Of a stretch of 64,000 bases of DNA, positions 10,092 through 20,613 are shown piece after piece. Source of the DNA: Salipiger mucosus DSM 16094. GTDB lineage: Bacteria > Pseudomonadota > Alphaproteobacteria > Rhodobacterales > Rhodobacteraceae. Location: the NCBI RefSeq assembly GCF_000442255.1, contig NZ_KE557277.1, forward strand, positions 212,836-276,835, written 5' to 3'. The notes under the pieces are model-generated. The model was not told where the DNA came from. It ran no database searches and worked only from the letters and a program-made list of their open reading frames with translations. The stretch's first letter is position 1. Each line of letters starts with the position of its first letter. Made by a program: the position numbers and the translations under genes.

Positions 10092-10310
10092 TCACTCGGC
10101 TCGCCGCATCGCCAGAGCATCTGCCGTCGTGAGCGGCACTCCGGCATAGCCCCAGTCTCCGCTTCGGATTTCATGGATGCGCACGGACGTGGCCTGTTTC
10201 ATGCGGCCGCCCGCAACCTCGGCGAAGGCCTCGGTCACCTTCGCGATCATCTGCGCCTTTTCCTCGGCGGAAAAGACGCCCTCGAGCACCTGGATATCGA
10301 TCAACGGCAT
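10092..10310 (-). CDS. Tautomerase family protein (4-oxalocrotonate tautomerase-like)
   Basis: A 72-residue member of the small tautomerase superfamily. Proline follows the initiator Met (MPLIDIQVLEG), so removal of Met would expose the catalytic N-terminal Pro. The SAEEKAQMIAKVTEAFAEV helix is typical. Family members catalyse keto-enol tautomerisation of small acids; the physiological substrate here cannot be deduced, and no aromatic catabolic genes are adjacent. It converges with the upstream membrane-protein gene, with six bases between the stops. Confidence 0.85.
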   Translation of the reverse strand: MPLIDIQVLEGVFSAEEKAQMIAKVTEAFAEVAGGRMKQATSVRIHEIRSGDWGYAGVPLTTADALAMRRAE

Positions 10311-10380
10311 TCGCGGGCTTCCTCGTCGGACCTGTCGGCCCGGCGAGTATAGCGTGGCGATGCCTGTCGCGGAAGCGCGC

Positions 10381-11853
10381 TCAGCTGGCGCGGCGTTCCT
10401 CGAAGCTCAGAGCGATGAACTCGGGCATGTGATCGCCCATGCCGACGACGTTGTTGTCGGACTTGTCCGAGCCGCGCGAGCGACGCTTGTTGTCGCCTTT
10501 CTGAGGCCGTTCCGCTTTTTCCGGCTTCGAGTCCGGTGCGGGGGATGCGGGGGCAGCGTCAGCGTCCTTGCTCTCCTGCTCGGCGGGAGCCTCGGCACGT
10601 TCCTCCGCCTTGCCGCGACCGCGCGGGCTCTTGCGCTCGGATCGGCGCGGACTCTTCGGTGCGGCCCCCTCGGAGGGTGCCTCCTCGGCCTCGGGCGCCT
10701 TGGCCTTCACCGGGTTCTCGACCCGCGGGATCTCTTTCTGGATCAGCTTCTCGACGTCCTCGAAGTTCTTCTCGTCCTTCGGCACGACGATGGTATAGGC
10801 CTTGCCCTCGCGTCCGGCGCGGCCGGTGCGGCCGATGCGGTGCACGTAGTCCTCGGCATGGCCGGGGACGTCGAAGTTGAAGACGTGGCTCACCGAGGGA
10901 ACGTCGAGGCCGCGCGCGGCCACGTCCGAGGCGATCAGCAGCCGGACCGAGCCGTCGCGGAAACCGTCGAGCGTGCGTGTGCGCTGCGACTGGTCGAGGT
11001 CGCCGTGGATCGGTGCGGCGTTATAGCCGTATTTCTTCAACGACTTGGCGACGACGTCGACGTCGACCTTGCGGTTGCAGAAGACGATGGCGTTGGTGCA
11101 GGCCTCGCCCTCGGCGTCGATGAGTTCGCGCAGGACGCGGCGCTTTTCCGTCGCTTCGCGGTCGCGGCGCGAGGGCTTCACGAAGACGGCGGCCTGTTCG
11201 ATGGTTTCCGAGGCGGTCGCCTGGCGGGCCACCTCGATCCGCGCGGGATTCGACAGGAAGGTGTTGGTGATACGCTCGATCTCGTTGGCCATGGTGGCCG
11301 AGAAGAAGAGCGTCTGGCGCGTGAAGGGCACCAGGCCGAAGATGCGTTCGATGTCGGGGATGAAGCCCATGTCGAGCATGCGGTCGGCTTCGTCGACGAC
11401 CATGATCTTGACGTCGGACAGGATCAGCTTGCCGCGCTCGAAGTGGTCGAGCAGGCGGCCAGGCGTGGCGATCAGCACGTCGACGCCCTTGTCGATGAGC
11501 GCGTCCTGCTCCTTGAACGAGACGCCGCCGATGAGCAGCGCCTTGGTCAGCTTGACGTGCTTGGCGTAGGTGTCGAAGTTCTCGGCAACCTGCGCGGCAA
11601 GTTCGCGGGTCGGGCAGAGCACGAGGCTGCGCGGCATCCGCGCCCGGGCGCGGCCACGGGCGAGCGTGGTGATCATCGGCAGCGTGAAGCTGGCGGTCTT
11701 GCCGGTGCCGGTCTGGGCGATGCCCAGGACGTCGCGCCCTTCGAGGGCGGCGGGAATCGCGCCTTCCTGGATCGGGGTCGGCGATTCGTAGCCGGCTTCC
11801 TCGATGGCTTTCAGCACCTTGGGATTGAGATTTAGCTCAGAAAACTTGGTCAT
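10381..11853 (-). CDS. DEAD-box ATP-dependent RNA helicase (RhlE-like)
   Basis: A 490-residue RNA helicase. All core motifs are present: Q motif (SPTPIQEGAIPAAL), AQTGTGKT, PTRELA, TPGRL, DEAD (VVDEADRML), SAT, ARGLD and HRIGRTGR. After about residue 370 comes a long, low-complexity, Lys/Arg/Glu/Ala-rich tail, common in RhlE-type proteins and thought to help bind RNA. I start it at the ATG at 11853 (MTKFSELNL), because the upstream extension is not protein-like. A dead fragment of a second helicase lies at about 34.6 kb. Confidence 0.95.
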   Translation of the reverse strand: MTKFSELNLNPKVLKAIEEAGYESPTPIQEGAIPAALEGRDVLGIAQTGTGKTASFTLPMITTLARGRARARMPRSLVLCPTRELAAQVAENFDTYAKHVKLTKALLIGGVSFKEQDALIDKGVDVLIATPGRLLDHFERGKLILSDVKIMVVDEADRMLDMGFIPDIERIFGLVPFTRQTLFFSATMANEIERITNTFLSNPARIEVARQATASETIEQAAVFVKPSRRDREATEKRRVLRELIDAEGEACTNAIVFCNRKVDVDVVAKSLKKYGYNAAPIHGDLDQSQRTRTLDGFRDGSVRLLIASDVAARGLDVPSVSHVFNFDVPGHAEDYVHRIGRTGRAGREGKAYTIVVPKDEKNFEDVEKLIQKEIPRVENPVKAKAPEAEEAPSEGAAPKSPRRSERKSPRGRGKAEERAEAPAEQESKDADAAPASPAPDSKPEKAERPQKGDNKRRSRGSDKSDNNVVGMGDHMPEFIALSFEERRAS

Positions 11854-12031
11854 TTGTGTCCGATTTCGGTGCGGACACTGACTTGGCCCGCGCGTCTGGG
11901 ATGGGATCGGGCCCGGATGGCCCCGCGCATGGCGGTTTCGTCGATCCTTGTGGGCGCGCTTGTAACGGAAACTCCGGGTAAAGGTCAATGAGAAGGGCGT
12001 TTAAGGCCGTTCGGGCGGTGGGAAAGGCACA

Positions 12032-12973
12032 TCAGGTGCCCGGAAAGTGGTGTTCGCGCAGGGTATCGAGGGGGAGATGGTACCGGCGGAGGAGGCCGTG
12101 TTCGGAGAGGCGGGCGCGGAGTTCCGGTGTGGCCGTGCAGACCTCGTCGAAGAAAAGCCGGAGCGCGTCTTCGCCGCCCTCGGCCTCGATGAGGCCCAGC
12201 AGGTCGTGCAGGTTGAGCGCGCCGTCGCGGCGGACCTGCGCGCCAAGTTCGGCCCGGTAGGATCCTTTTTCCATGCGAAACCGGTAGCTTGCGAGGAAAT
12301 GTTCCCAGTCGGCGGCATGGAAATGGGCGAGCTCGGTCTCGGGCAGGGGGCGCTCGCCGGGGTTCTGGGCGCCGTCCAGAAAGACGTTGTGGATGCGGAC
12401 CTGCAGGCCCTTCGTGCCGGGGCGGAAGAAGAGCTTGCCGGCGACGTGGCTGAGGAACCCGCCGGAGAGGTGCCGGCCCCATGTCGGGAAGCAGGCCTCG
12501 GCGGCCGCCTGCCGCGCGTCCTGTACCAGTCGTACGGCTTTGAAGTACGTCTCGTCTCCCGACTGTCCCGGCGCGGGGGCCAGCGCCTCGATCGGGCGGA
12601 CGCGGGCGCAGAGGCAGTCCTCCGGAAGCGCGGCCAGCTGGTCGGAGAGGGGCCGTGCGGGCACCAGGAACTCGTCGGTGTCGACATGGGCCAGCCAGTC
12701 GACCTCGGCGCGGCGATTGTTGGCGTGGCGGGCGTTGCGGGTCTGGCGGACCTGGTGCTTGTCCGGACGGCCGCCGCGCTTGTCCCACCATGCGGCATCG
12801 GTGCGGAAGACGCGGATCCTCGGATGGGCCGACAGCGCGGCCTGCGCCTCGGGGTCCTCGGCGTCGAGGTAGATGTAGAGACGGTGCGCGCCCTGTTCGA
12901 GATGCCATGCGGCGAAGGACTGGATGTCTCGGAGCGGCGCGTTGGTCGTGGTGACCGTGCCCCAGCGGATCAT
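12032..12973 (-). CDS. Glycosyltransferase, family 2/92-like
   Basis: A 313-residue cytoplasmic or membrane-associated glycosyltransferase with no predicted helices. The nucleotide-sugar DXD-type motif is HVDTDEFL, and the N-terminus ([26 protein letters not shown]) matches the Glyco_tranf_2_4/GT92-like group. Its start overlaps the stop of the next upstream gene (ATGA), so the two are co-translated. It is clearly paralogous to the C-terminal half of that gene (compare HLDVDELL and FRLEKGSYR with FRMEKGSYR), suggesting a tandem duplication. The acceptor is unknown. Confidence 0.85.
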   Translation of the reverse strand: MIRWGTVTTTNAPLRDIQSFAAWHLEQGAHRLYIYLDAEDPEAQAALSAHPRIRVFRTDAAWWDKRGGRPDKHQVRQTRNARHANNRRAEVDWLAHVDTDEFLVPARPLSDQLAALPEDCLCARVRPIEALAPAPGQSGDETYFKAVRLVQDARQAAAEACFPTWGRHLSGGFLSHVAGKLFFRPGTKGLQVRIHNVFLDGAQNPGERPLPETELAHFHAADWEHFLASYRFRMEKGSYRAELGAQVRRDGALNLHDLLGLIEAEGGEDALRLFFDEVCTATPELRARLSEHGLLRRYHLPLDTLREHHFPGT

Positions 12974-14721
12974 GGCAGTTTCCCGAAGACGCGCGTCACC
13001 GCGGCGTCGAGGTCGAGCGGGCGGTGCAGCAGCATCCCCTGCGCCGCGAGACGCTGGCGCAGCTCGGGCGTGTCGGCGCAGACCTCGTCGAAGAGGGCGC
13101 GCAGGCCCGCCTCTCCCTCCTCGTCGCGCAGGTAGTCGATCAGCTGGGCCTGTCCCATCTCGGGCCGGCCGGAGGGGCGGCGGTAGGAGCCTTTCTCGAG
13201 ACGAAAGGCGAGGTGGTCGCGGAAATGCTCCCACGACGGCGCGTGCAGGTGGCCGAGCCAGGCGCCGGTCAGGCGGTGACGGTTGGTGGCCTCGGTGCCG
13301 TGATACTTCAGCGAATGGATGCCGAGGCGGGTGTCCTCGATCCCGGTGCGGGCCAGCACCTTGCCCGCGGTGTGACTGAGAAAGCCGCCGTAGAGATGCA
13401 GGCCGAAGGTCGGGTAGACGTCCTGCAGCACGGCCTTGGGGCGGCCGCCGTGAAGGTGGGAGAGCTTGAAGTATCCCGGGCGCCCCTCGGCATGCGACAG
13501 CGCCTCGGCCGGGGCGATGCGGGCCCAGGCGCGGTCGGGCGGCACATCCGCCAGCAGCGTGGCGATGGGGCGGTCGGGCAGGAGCAGCTCGTCCACGTCG
13601 AGATGCGCGAGCCAGTCGAGATCGGGGGCCAAGGCGCGCAGGCAGCGGGTGGCGTTGAAGACCTGCCGCAGCTGGTGCGCCTCCATCCGGGCCTTGCCGG
13701 TCTGCGCCCAGTAGTCCGCGTCGCACTGCGTGACCTGGAGGCGCGGGTGGCGCGAGAGGAAGGCCGCCGTCTCGGGCGCGGGGGCGTCGAGGTGGATGTG
13801 CAGCGCCTGTGCGCCCAGCTCGATGTGATGCGCGGCAAAGCGCGCCACCTGCCGCAGCGGTGCCTTGACGGTCGAGACGATCCCCCAGCGCAGGGTCGCG
13901 GCGGTGAGCCGCCGCGCGCTCGCCGGGACGGGCGCGGGGTTCCTGGCCCTGCCGGGCGCATCCTCGCGCCGGGCGCGGCGCTGGCGCATGGTCATCAGGC
14001 GGCGAAAGAGCGTGCGGTCGTCGTGCACCAGCAGGTCGAGCAGGTGGTGCGCGAGCGGGCGGATCACCGCGTCGCCCTCGGCCTCGCTCCACAGGCGGCC
14101 GATCATGTTCACGTCGAGCCCGCCGTCGGCCAGCGCGTAGGCGTCCATGTCCAGCGGCAGCGTCGCCTGCACGCGGCCGGTGAAAGCGAAGGGCCGCTCG
14201 GGCGGGTGTCCGGAGTAGAGGCGTTCGCTTTCGTAGAGCTTCATCGTGCCGAAGAGCACGGTCATCGCCAGCCCGACGGAGCGCTGCGTGGTGCTCTCGC
14301 CGTGATCGCCGAAGGTGGTCACCGCCGAGACCAGCCAGCGCGGGTCGAGATGCTGCAGCAGGTGGTCCGGGTGCTCGGCCCAGAGCCGCCGGAAGAGCGC
14401 GGGGGCCTGCGCGGGCCAGTCGCGCTTGCGCAGGTGGGCGATGAGCAGCCCGTGCAGCGCGCAGAGCTCGCTCGCGCCGGTCAGCTCGCGCCTGATCGCG
14501 TGGCGCTTGCGGTGGTGGCCCGAGCGGAAGGGGGGCGCCTCGGCGGGGTCGGCATCGGGATCGCCGACCCGCTGCCGGGTGAGCGGCGCGAGGTCGAGGT
14601 CGGCGGGCGGCAGGCCCTCGCCCTCGGCAAGGGTGAGCGGATCGCGCCGCCCCTCCATCCGGGTCAGCACGCCGTCGATGCCGCCGGGATAGGTGGGGCG
14701 CCTGTCGTCAGTCTCGCTCAT
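12970..14721 (-). CDS. Two-part protein: unknown N-terminal domain plus glycosyltransferase
   Basis: A 583-residue protein. Residues from about 290 onward are a family-2-like glycosyltransferase with the DXD-type motif [10 protein letters not shown], paralogous to the downstream gene. Residues 1-280 form a separate domain that I do not recognise; it is rich in His, Arg and Leu and ends in a basic, proline-rich linker. The start at 14721 is the first Met downstream of the divergent tgt promoter region; the frame stays open much further upstream but only antisense to tgt. The two genes form one operon with coupled translation. Substrate unknown. Confidence 0.8.
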   Translation of the reverse strand: MSETDDRRPTYPGGIDGVLTRMEGRRDPLTLAEGEGLPPADLDLAPLTRQRVGDPDADPAEAPPFRSGHHRKRHAIRRELTGASELCALHGLLIAHLRKRDWPAQAPALFRRLWAEHPDHLLQHLDPRWLVSAVTTFGDHGESTTQRSVGLAMTVLFGTMKLYESERLYSGHPPERPFAFTGRVQATLPLDMDAYALADGGLDVNMIGRLWSEAEGDAVIRPLAHHLLDLLVHDDRTLFRRLMTMRQRRARREDAPGRARNPAPVPASARRLTAATLRWGIVSTVKAPLRQVARFAAHHIELGAQALHIHLDAPAPETAAFLSRHPRLQVTQCDADYWAQTGKARMEAHQLRQVFNATRCLRALAPDLDWLAHLDVDELLLPDRPIATLLADVPPDRAWARIAPAEALSHAEGRPGYFKLSHLHGGRPKAVLQDVYPTFGLHLYGGFLSHTAGKVLARTGIEDTRLGIHSLKYHGTEATNRHRLTGAWLGHLHAPSWEHFRDHLAFRLEKGSYRRPSGRPEMGQAQLIDYLRDEEGEAGLRALFDEVCADTPELRQRLAAQGMLLHRPLDLDAAVTRVFGKLP

Positions 14722-14847
14722 GGGCGCAGAGTGGCCCGGCGCGCGGGGGCGCGCAACGGCGGATGGCAGCGCCGCGCCTCGCCTGTGGCCGGGGCGCCGC
14801 GACGGCGGGCTTGGCAAGGCGCGCGCTTTGCGGCAGAGGGATTGGCC

Positions 14848-15975
14848 ATGAGCGAGACCTCCTTCACCCTGCATGGCACCGACGGCGCGGCCCGCACCGG
14901 CGTCATCCGCACCCCGCGCGGCGAGATCCGCACGCCGGCCTTCATGCCCGTGGGCACCGCCGCCACCGTCAAGGCGATGCTGCCCGAAAGCGTGCGCGAG
15001 ACCGGCGCCGACGTGCTGCTGGGCAATACCTATCACCTCATGCTGCGCCCCGGCGCCGAGCGGGTGGCGCGGCTGGGCGGGCTGCACCGCTTCATGAACT
15101 GGGACCGGCCGATCCTGACCGACTCGGGCGGCTTCCAGGTGATGTCGCTGGCGGGTCTGCGCAAGCTGACCGAGGAGGGGGTGACCTTTCGCAGCCATGT
15201 CGACGGCTCGAAGCACATGCTGAGCCCGGAACGCTCGATGGAGATCCAGCGGCTGCTGGGCTCGGACATCGTCATGGCCTTCGATGAGTGCCCGGCGCTG
15301 CCGGCCGAGCGCGAGCGGGTCGCGAGCTCGATGCGGCTCTCGATGCGGTGGGCGCAGCGGTCGCGCGATGCCTTCGGCGACCGGCCGGGGCACATGCTGT
15401 TCGGGATCCAGCAGGGCGGGCTCGACCGCGAGCTGCGCGAGGAGAGCGCCGAGGCGCTGCGCGGCATCGGCTTCGACGGATACGCGGTGGGCGGGCTGGC
15501 CGTGGGCGAGGGGCAGGCGGCGATGTTCGACTGCCTCGATTTCGCGCCGGGCATGCTGCCGGAGGACAAGCCGCGCTACCTGATGGGCGTGGGCAAGCCC
15601 GACGACGTCGTGGGCGCGGTGAAGCGCGGCATCGACATGATGGACTGCGTGCTTCCGACCCGCTCGGGGCGGACGGGGCAGGCCTTTACCCGCCGGGGCG
15701 TGGTCAACATCAAGAACGCGCGGCACGCGGACGATCCGCGGCCGCTGGACGAGCACTGCGCCTGCCCGGCCTGCACGGGCTATTCGCGCGCCTACCTGCA
15801 CCACGTCTACCGCTCGCACGAGATGATCTCGGGGATGCTGCTGAGCTGGCACAACCTGCAGTATTTCCAGGACATCATGGAGGGGATGCGCGGGGCGATC
15901 GCCGCGGGGCGCTTTGGTGAATGGGAAGCGGCGTTCCACGCGGGGCGCGCGGAGGGGGATATTCCGCCGCTCTAG
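14848..15975 (+). CDS. tgt: Queuine/preQ1 tRNA-guanine transglycosylase
   Basis: A 375-residue cytoplasmic enzyme exchanging G34 of GUN-anticodon tRNAs for preQ1 on the route to queuosine. Family signatures seen are [31 protein letters not shown] (nucleophile and base-binding region), [15 protein letters not shown], and the zinc ligands CACPAC plus the later HN. Length matches bacterial Tgt. The start at 14848 has an AGAGGG site and lies 126 bases from the divergent glycosyltransferase gene; longer upstream starts run antisense to that gene and are rejected. Confidence 0.97.
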   Translation: MSETSFTLHGTDGAARTGVIRTPRGEIRTPAFMPVGTAATVKAMLPESVRETGADVLLGNTYHLMLRPGAERVARLGGLHRFMNWDRPILTDSGGFQVMSLAGLRKLTEEGVTFRSHVDGSKHMLSPERSMEIQRLLGSDIVMAFDECPALPAERERVASSMRLSMRWAQRSRDAFGDRPGHMLFGIQQGGLDRELREESAEALRGIGFDGYAVGGLAVGEGQAAMFDCLDFAPGMLPEDKPRYLMGVGKPDDVVGAVKRGIDMMDCVLPTRSGRTGQAFTRRGVVNIKNARHADDPRPLDEHCACPACTGYSRAYLHHVYRSHEMISGMLLSWHNLQYFQDIMEGMRGAIAAGRFGEWEAAFHAGRAEGDIPPL

Positions 15976-16000
15976 CGCTGCTGCTGGCGTGGGTGCGGGA

Positions 16001-16036
16001 CGCCGGCCGCTTTTGCGTATTTGGAACAAGAAGAAG
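16001..16036 (+). repeat. Short intergenic repeat-like element, copy 2
   Basis: CGCCGGCCGC, then TTTTGCGTATTTGGAA, then CAAGAAGAAG, similar in layout to the element at 5601-5633. The CGCCGGCCG-TTTT part could also act as the tgt terminator. It lies in the 240-base gap between tgt and the Old Yellow Enzyme gene, in which I see nothing else apart from a GC-rich inverted stretch near 16,180. Confidence 0.35.
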
Positions 16037-16215
16037 GGCCGGGCGGGGCGGTTTGCCTTTGCGGGGTCTTCGGTGATTGCGCGGGGTTCCGTGCGGGAGG
16101 GTCCCGGGGGTGTGCGCCTGTGCATGTCGGGGATGCGTTGCCTTGGCGGGCCGGGTGCTTAGGTGCGTGCTGACACGCCGGCGCGGGGGCCGGCGGCCAG
16201 AGGAAAGGACATCCC

Positions 16216-17310
16216 ATGACCGAGGCACTTTTCACGCCCTTCACCGCGGGCGCGATCGAGATGGCGAACCGCGTCGTGATGGCGCCGCTGACGCGCAACC
16301 GCGCGGACGACGAGACGGACGCCGTGGGCGAGATGCACGTCGACTACTACGCGCAGCGCGCGGGCGCCGGGCTGATCGTGAGCGAGGCGACGCAGGTCTC
16401 GCCGCGCGGCAAGGGCTATATCCAGACGCCGGGGATCTACAACGACCGGCACGTGGCGGCCTGGCGGAAGGTGACCGACGCGGTGCATGCGGCGGGCGGC
16501 AAGATCGTCGTGCAGCTCTGGCACGTGGGGCGGATCAGCCATGTCTCGCTGCAGCCGGAGGGCCATCGGCCGGTGGCGCCCTCGGCGGTCGCGGCCGGGT
16601 TGCAGACCTTTACCCGCGACGGCTTCGAGGAGGTTTCGGAGCCGGAAGCGCTGACGCTCGAGGGCATCGTGCAGACGGTCGAGGACTTCCGCCGCGCCGC
16701 GCGGCTGGCGATGGAGGCGGGCTTCGACGGGGTCGAGGTGCACGGCGCGAACGGCTACCTCATCGACCAGTTCCTCAAGACCGGGGCGAACCGGCGCGAG
16801 GACGGCTACGGCGGGGCGATCGAGAACCGGGCGCGGCTGCTCTTCGAGGTGCTGGACGCGGTGACCTCGGAGATCGGGGGCGACCGGACGGGGCTGCGGC
16901 TCTCGCCCTTCTCGCCGGCGAACGGGATCTCGACCGAGACGCCGCAGGCGGACTTCGAATACGTCGTGCCGCGGCTGAACCGCTACGGGCTGGCCTACCT
17001 GCACATGGTCGAGGGCGCCACGGGCGGCTCGCGCGAGCTGGAGGAGGGCCAGAGCATCGCGGCGCTGCGCGGGCTCTTCGAGGGGCCCTACATGGGCAAC
17101 AACGGCTATGACCGGGACATGGCGCTCGAGGCCGTGGCAAGCGGGCAGGCCGAGATGGTGGCCTTCGGGCGGCCCTTCATCGCCAACCCCGACCTTGTCG
17201 AGCGGCTGCGCCGCGACGCGCCGCTCAACGAGGGCGACAAGGCGACCTTCTACGGCGGCGGGGCCGAGGGCTACACCGACTACCCGACGCTGGGAGACAA
17301 GGCGGCCTGA
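16216..17310 (+). CDS. Alkene reductase, Old Yellow Enzyme family
   Basis: A 364-residue FMN-dependent NAD(P)H oxidoreductase that reduces activated C=C bonds (and in some members nitrate esters). Seen are MAPLTRNRA at the N-terminus, LWHVGRISH, the substrate-binding and FMN region VHGANGYLIDQFLKTGANRR, and the phosphate-binding VAFGRPFIANPDLVERL near the end. Similar in size and order to NemA/N-ethylmaleimide reductase. A GAGGAAAGG stretch precedes the start. No TetR/NemR-type regulator is adjacent. Confidence 0.93.
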   Translation: MTEALFTPFTAGAIEMANRVVMAPLTRNRADDETDAVGEMHVDYYAQRAGAGLIVSEATQVSPRGKGYIQTPGIYNDRHVAAWRKVTDAVHAAGGKIVVQLWHVGRISHVSLQPEGHRPVAPSAVAAGLQTFTRDGFEEVSEPEALTLEGIVQTVEDFRRAARLAMEAGFDGVEVHGANGYLIDQFLKTGANRREDGYGGAIENRARLLFEVLDAVTSEIGGDRTGLRLSPFSPANGISTETPQADFEYVVPRLNRYGLAYLHMVEGATGGSRELEEGQSIAALRGLFEGPYMGNNGYDRDMALEAVASGQAEMVAFGRPFIANPDLVERLRRDAPLNEGDKATFYGGGAEGYTDYPTLGDKAA

Positions 17311-17387
17311 AGCGAATGGATATTGCGCCGGGGCATGCCTTGATGCATGTCCCGGTGCATGGCCGCTTCGGCCCGGAGTCTCAGACC

Positions 17388-17552
17388 ATGGATTACAGCA
17401 AATCGGGCGGGGTGCGCCCCGGCAGCAACAAGCCGCGGTTCGACGGGCACAAGTCCGCGCCCAAGGGCAAGGATGCCCATGGCGGCAAGTCCAGCAAGGC
17501 CGAGCTGATCGCGCGGATGAAAGCCGCCGCGAAGGCCAGGACGCAGGACTGA
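17388..17552 (+). CDS. Small basic hypothetical protein
   Basis: A 54-residue hydrophilic protein starting MDYSKSGGVRPGSNKPRF and ending in a Lys/Ala-rich helix (KAELIARMKAAAKAR). I prefer the ATG at 17388 because a GGAG lies 12-15 bases before it and the upstream extension is unlike protein. Small proteins with this MDYSKSG start are, to my knowledge, common in Rhodobacteraceae, but their function is unknown. The KxELxxRMK helix recalls the small stress-associated proteins at 35.9 and 36.3 kb. Confidence 0.65.
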   Translation: MDYSKSGGVRPGSNKPRFDGHKSAPKGKDAHGGKSSKAELIARMKAAAKARTQD

Positions 17553-17955
17553 GCTTCGGCCGGACGCATTGGCGCCCCCGTCGTGGCCTTGACGCGGTGC
17601 ACCGGTTCTCATGACAGAAAGTCGGCTTGCCGCCGCGTCGTGGCGTGGGCGGATCGCCGTGGCGCGCCGCGATGACGATGGCGTGACCGCCTGGTCCCTT
17701 TGGATGGTCCCTGGGGAGACCGGGGTGGGGCGCCGGTTCGGGCCGGCGCCGTCGCGCAAAGTCGGCACGGCGTTGCGGGGAGGGCGCTTGCGCAGGCTCC
17801 GGTCGAGTGGCCTTGATGCGCGCAAGTGACGGCGCCGCAAGCCTTATCGCTCGGGCCGTCGGGGCACCGGCGCGCGCGCCCGTGATCCGGCCCGCGATCT
17901 GGTCTCTTGCCACCGCCGCCCGGCTTCGTCATCGTCCATCGACCGGCGCGGCGGC
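17553..17955. other. Intergenic region upstream of lon, no convincing gene
   Basis: About 400 bases. One open frame at 17611-17829 (+, 72 codons) has no ribosome binding site and an Arg/Gly-rich composition typical of chance frames in GC-rich DNA. I see no RNA gene or strong inverted repeat. Confidence 0.5.
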
Positions 17956-17985
17956 GGTTGATTTCGCCCGACCGCGCCCCCAAGT
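17956..17985 (+). promoter_or_regulatory. Possible heat-shock (sigma-32 type) promoter of lon
   Basis: GGTTGATTT, a 12-base spacer and CCCCCAAGT resemble the CTTGAAA / CCCCATNT pattern of RpoH promoters, about 75 bases before lon, a gene under heat-shock control in many proteobacteria. The match is imperfect and rests on reading by eye. Confidence 0.35.
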
Positions 17986-18061
17986 TAAAGCTCCGTGAAG
18001 GGGACGGTAAGCGCCGCCGGAAAACCGGGGCCGGCCCGTCCTGCCAAGATAAGGAATGCGT

Positions 18062-20464
18062 ATGCAACATCCCCTCAATGCCTCGTATCCCGTGCTGCCG
18101 CTGCGCGACATCGTCGTGTTCCCGCACATGATCGTGCCGCTCTTCGTGGGGCGCGAGAAGTCGGTGAAGGCGCTGGAAGAGGTGATGCAGGACGACAAGC
18201 AGATCCTGCTTGCCGCCCAGATGGACCCCTCCGTCGACGATCCCGAAGCATCCGGAATCTACAAGGCCGGCGTGCTGGCCAACGTCCTGCAGCTGCTGAA
18301 GCTGCCCGACGGCACCGTGAAGGTGCTGGTCGAGGGCCAGGCGCGCGTGCAGATCACCGAGTATCTCGAGAACGACGAGTTCTTCGAAGCCTCGGCCGAG
18401 TACCTGACCGAGATGCCGGGCGACACCGCCGCGATCGAGGCGCTGGTGCGCACCGTCGGCGAGGAATTCGAGCGCTACGCCAAGGTCAAGAAGAACATCC
18501 CCGAAGAGGCGCTGTCCTCGGTTTCGGAGACCGACGACCCGGCGAAGCTCGCCGATCTCGTGGCCGGGCACCTCGGCATCGAGGTCGAGCAGAAGCAGGA
18601 CCTGCTGGAGACGCTGGCGATCAGCGAGCGGCTCGAGAAGGTCTACGGCCTGATGCAGGGCGAGCTGTCGGTGCTGCAGGTCGAGAAAAAGATCAAGACC
18701 CGCGTCAAGAGCCAGATGGAGAAGACCCAGCGCGAGTACTACCTGAATGAGCAGATGAAGGCCATTCAGAAGGAGCTGGGCGACGGCGAGGACGGCCAGA
18801 ACGAGGTCAACGAGCTGGCCGAGCGGATCGAGAACACCAAGCTCTCGGACGAGGCCCGCGAGAAGGCGGAGGCCGAGCTCAAGAAGCTGCGGAACATGAG
18901 CCCCATGTCCGCCGAGGCCACTGTCGTGCGCAACTACCTCGACTGGATGCTGTCGATCCCGTGGGGCACGAAGAGTCGCGTCAAGAAGGACCTTGGCCGC
19001 GCGCAGACCGTGCTGGACGAGGATCACTTCAGCCTCGAGAAGGTCAAGGAGCGCATCGTCGAGTACCTGGCCGTGCAGGCGCGCAGCAAGAAGCTGAAGG
19101 GCCCGATCATGTGCCTTGTCGGCCCTCCGGGCGTGGGCAAGACCTCGCTGGGCAAGTCGATGGCGCGGGCCACCGGGCGCGAGTTCATCCGCATCTCGCT
19201 GGGCGGCGTGCGTGACGAGTCCGAGATCCGCGGCCACCGCCGGACCTACATCGGCTCGATGCCGGGCAAGATCATCCAGGCGCTGAAGAAGGCCAAGACC
19301 ACGAACCCGCTCATCCTGCTCGACGAGATCGACAAGATGGGTCAGGACTTCCGTGGCGACCCGGCTTCGGCGATGCTCGAGGTGCTCGATCCCGAGCAGA
19401 ACTCGACCTTTGTGGACCACTATCTCGAGGTGGAATACGACCTGTCGAACGTGATGTTCGTGACCACGGCCAACAGCTACAACATGCCGGGGCCGCTGCT
19501 CGACCGGATGGAGATCATCCCGCTCTCGGGCTACACCGAGGACGAGAAGGCCGAGATCGCGCGTCGCCACCTGCTGCCCAAGCAGATCAAGGCGCACGGG
19601 CTCAAGAAGGGCGAGTTCGAGATCACCGACGAGGCGCTGACGGGCATCATCCGCTACTACACCCGCGAGGCGGGCGTGCGGAACCTCGAGCGCGAGATCG
19701 CGCGGGTGGCCCGCAAGGCGGTGACCAAGATCGTCAAGAAGGAGACCGGCTCGGTCGAGGTCACGATCGACAACCTCGACGATTTCCTTGGGGTCCGGAA
19801 GCACCGCTACGGTCTGGCCGAGGAAGAGAGCCAGGTCGGCGTGGTCACGGGGCTTGCCTATACCTCGGTCGGGGGCGACCTGCTTCACATCGAGGCGCTG
19901 CGCCTGCCGGGCAAGGGCAAGATGAAAACCACCGGCACGCTGGGCGACGTGATGAAGGAGTCCATCGAGGCCGCGTCGAGCTACGTGCGCTCGATCTCGC
20001 CGCAGATCGGGGTCAGGCCGCCGCGCTTCGACAAGTGGGACATCCACGTCCACGTGCCCGATGGCGCGACGCCCAAGGACGGACCCTCGGCGGGCTTGGC
20101 CATGGTGACCTCGATCGTGTCGGTCCTGACGGGGCTGCCGGTGCGCAAGGACATCGCCATGACCGGTGAGGTCAGCCTGCGCGGCAACGCCATGCCCATC
20201 GGCGGGCTCAAGGAGAAACTGCTCGCGGCCCTGCGGGGGGGCATCAAGACGGTGTTCATCCCCGAGGAGAACGAGAAGGATCTCGCCGAGCTGCCCGACA
20301 ACGTGAAGGAGGGGCTGGAGATCATCCCCGTCAAGCACGTCTCGGAGGTGCTGGAGCAGGCGCTCATCGGCAAGCCCGAGCCCGTCGAATGGGACGAGGA
20401 AGCCGAGGCGGCCGCCGCCCTCGCGCGCAGCGAGGAGAGCGGGCGCGGCGCGGTCGCGCACTGA
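18062..20464 (+). CDS. lon: ATP-dependent protease Lon
   Basis: An 800-residue cytoplasmic AAA+ serine protease degrading misfolded and regulatory proteins. Order: N-terminal LON domain ([20 protein letters not shown]), coiled-coil region, AAA+ module with Walker A GPPGVGKT near residue 354 and Walker B LLDEIDKM, then the protease domain with catalytic Ser676 (DGPSAGLAM) and Lys717 ([10 protein letters not shown]). Spacing matches E. coli Lon. I choose the ATG at 18062, six bases after AAGGA; the ATG at 18056 directly abuts that site. Confidence 0.98.
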   Translation: MQHPLNASYPVLPLRDIVVFPHMIVPLFVGREKSVKALEEVMQDDKQILLAAQMDPSVDDPEASGIYKAGVLANVLQLLKLPDGTVKVLVEGQARVQITEYLENDEFFEASAEYLTEMPGDTAAIEALVRTVGEEFERYAKVKKNIPEEALSSVSETDDPAKLADLVAGHLGIEVEQKQDLLETLAISERLEKVYGLMQGELSVLQVEKKIKTRVKSQMEKTQREYYLNEQMKAIQKELGDGEDGQNEVNELAERIENTKLSDEAREKAEAELKKLRNMSPMSAEATVVRNYLDWMLSIPWGTKSRVKKDLGRAQTVLDEDHFSLEKVKERIVEYLAVQARSKKLKGPIMCLVGPPGVGKTSLGKSMARATGREFIRISLGGVRDESEIRGHRRTYIGSMPGKIIQALKKAKTTNPLILLDEIDKMGQDFRGDPASAMLEVLDPEQNSTFVDHYLEVEYDLSNVMFVTTANSYNMPGPLLDRMEIIPLSGYTEDEKAEIARRHLLPKQIKAHGLKKGEFEITDEALTGIIRYYTREAGVRNLEREIARVARKAVTKIVKKETGSVEVTIDNLDDFLGVRKHRYGLAEEESQVGVVTGLAYTSVGGDLLHIEALRLPGKGKMKTTGTLGDVMKESIEAASSYVRSISPQIGVRPPRFDKWDIHVHVPDGATPKDGPSAGLAMVTSIVSVLTGLPVRKDIAMTGEVSLRGNAMPIGGLKEKLLAALRGGIKTVFIPEENEKDLAELPDNVKEGLEIIPVKHVSEVLEQALIGKPEPVEWDEEAEAAAALARSEESGRGAVAH

Positions 20465-20491
20465 TCCGCGGGCTTTCGGCCTGACAACATG

Positions 20492-20522
20492 GGGCGTCGC
20501 AGGAGACTGCGGCGCCCTTTTT
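20492..20522 (+). terminator. Intrinsic terminator after lon
   Basis: GGGCGTCGCAG pairs with CTGCGGCGCCC (one G-T wobble) around a GAGA tetraloop and is followed by TTTTT. It lies 28 bases downstream of the lon stop. Confidence 0.88.
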
Positions 20523-20613
20523 CCGGCCGCTCCGGGGCGGCGAAATTTTCGCGCGATTGCCCGTCGAAGGGCTCTTGCACCCGCCGCGCGCATTGTCTAT
20601 TAGGCCGCCTACC

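Noticed and set aside
13024-14847. A start for tgt about 1.8 kb further upstream.
   Set aside because: The extension lies antisense to the glycosyltransferase gene; the ATG at 14848 gives the normal Tgt length and has a ribosome binding site.
14722-16125. An N-terminal extension of the glycosyltransferase gene to 16125.
   Set aside because: It would run antisense through tgt and has Arg/His/Ala-rich shadow composition.
17611-17829. 72-codon frame upstream of lon.
   Set aside because: No ribosome binding site, Arg/Gly-rich chance composition, no recognisable domain.
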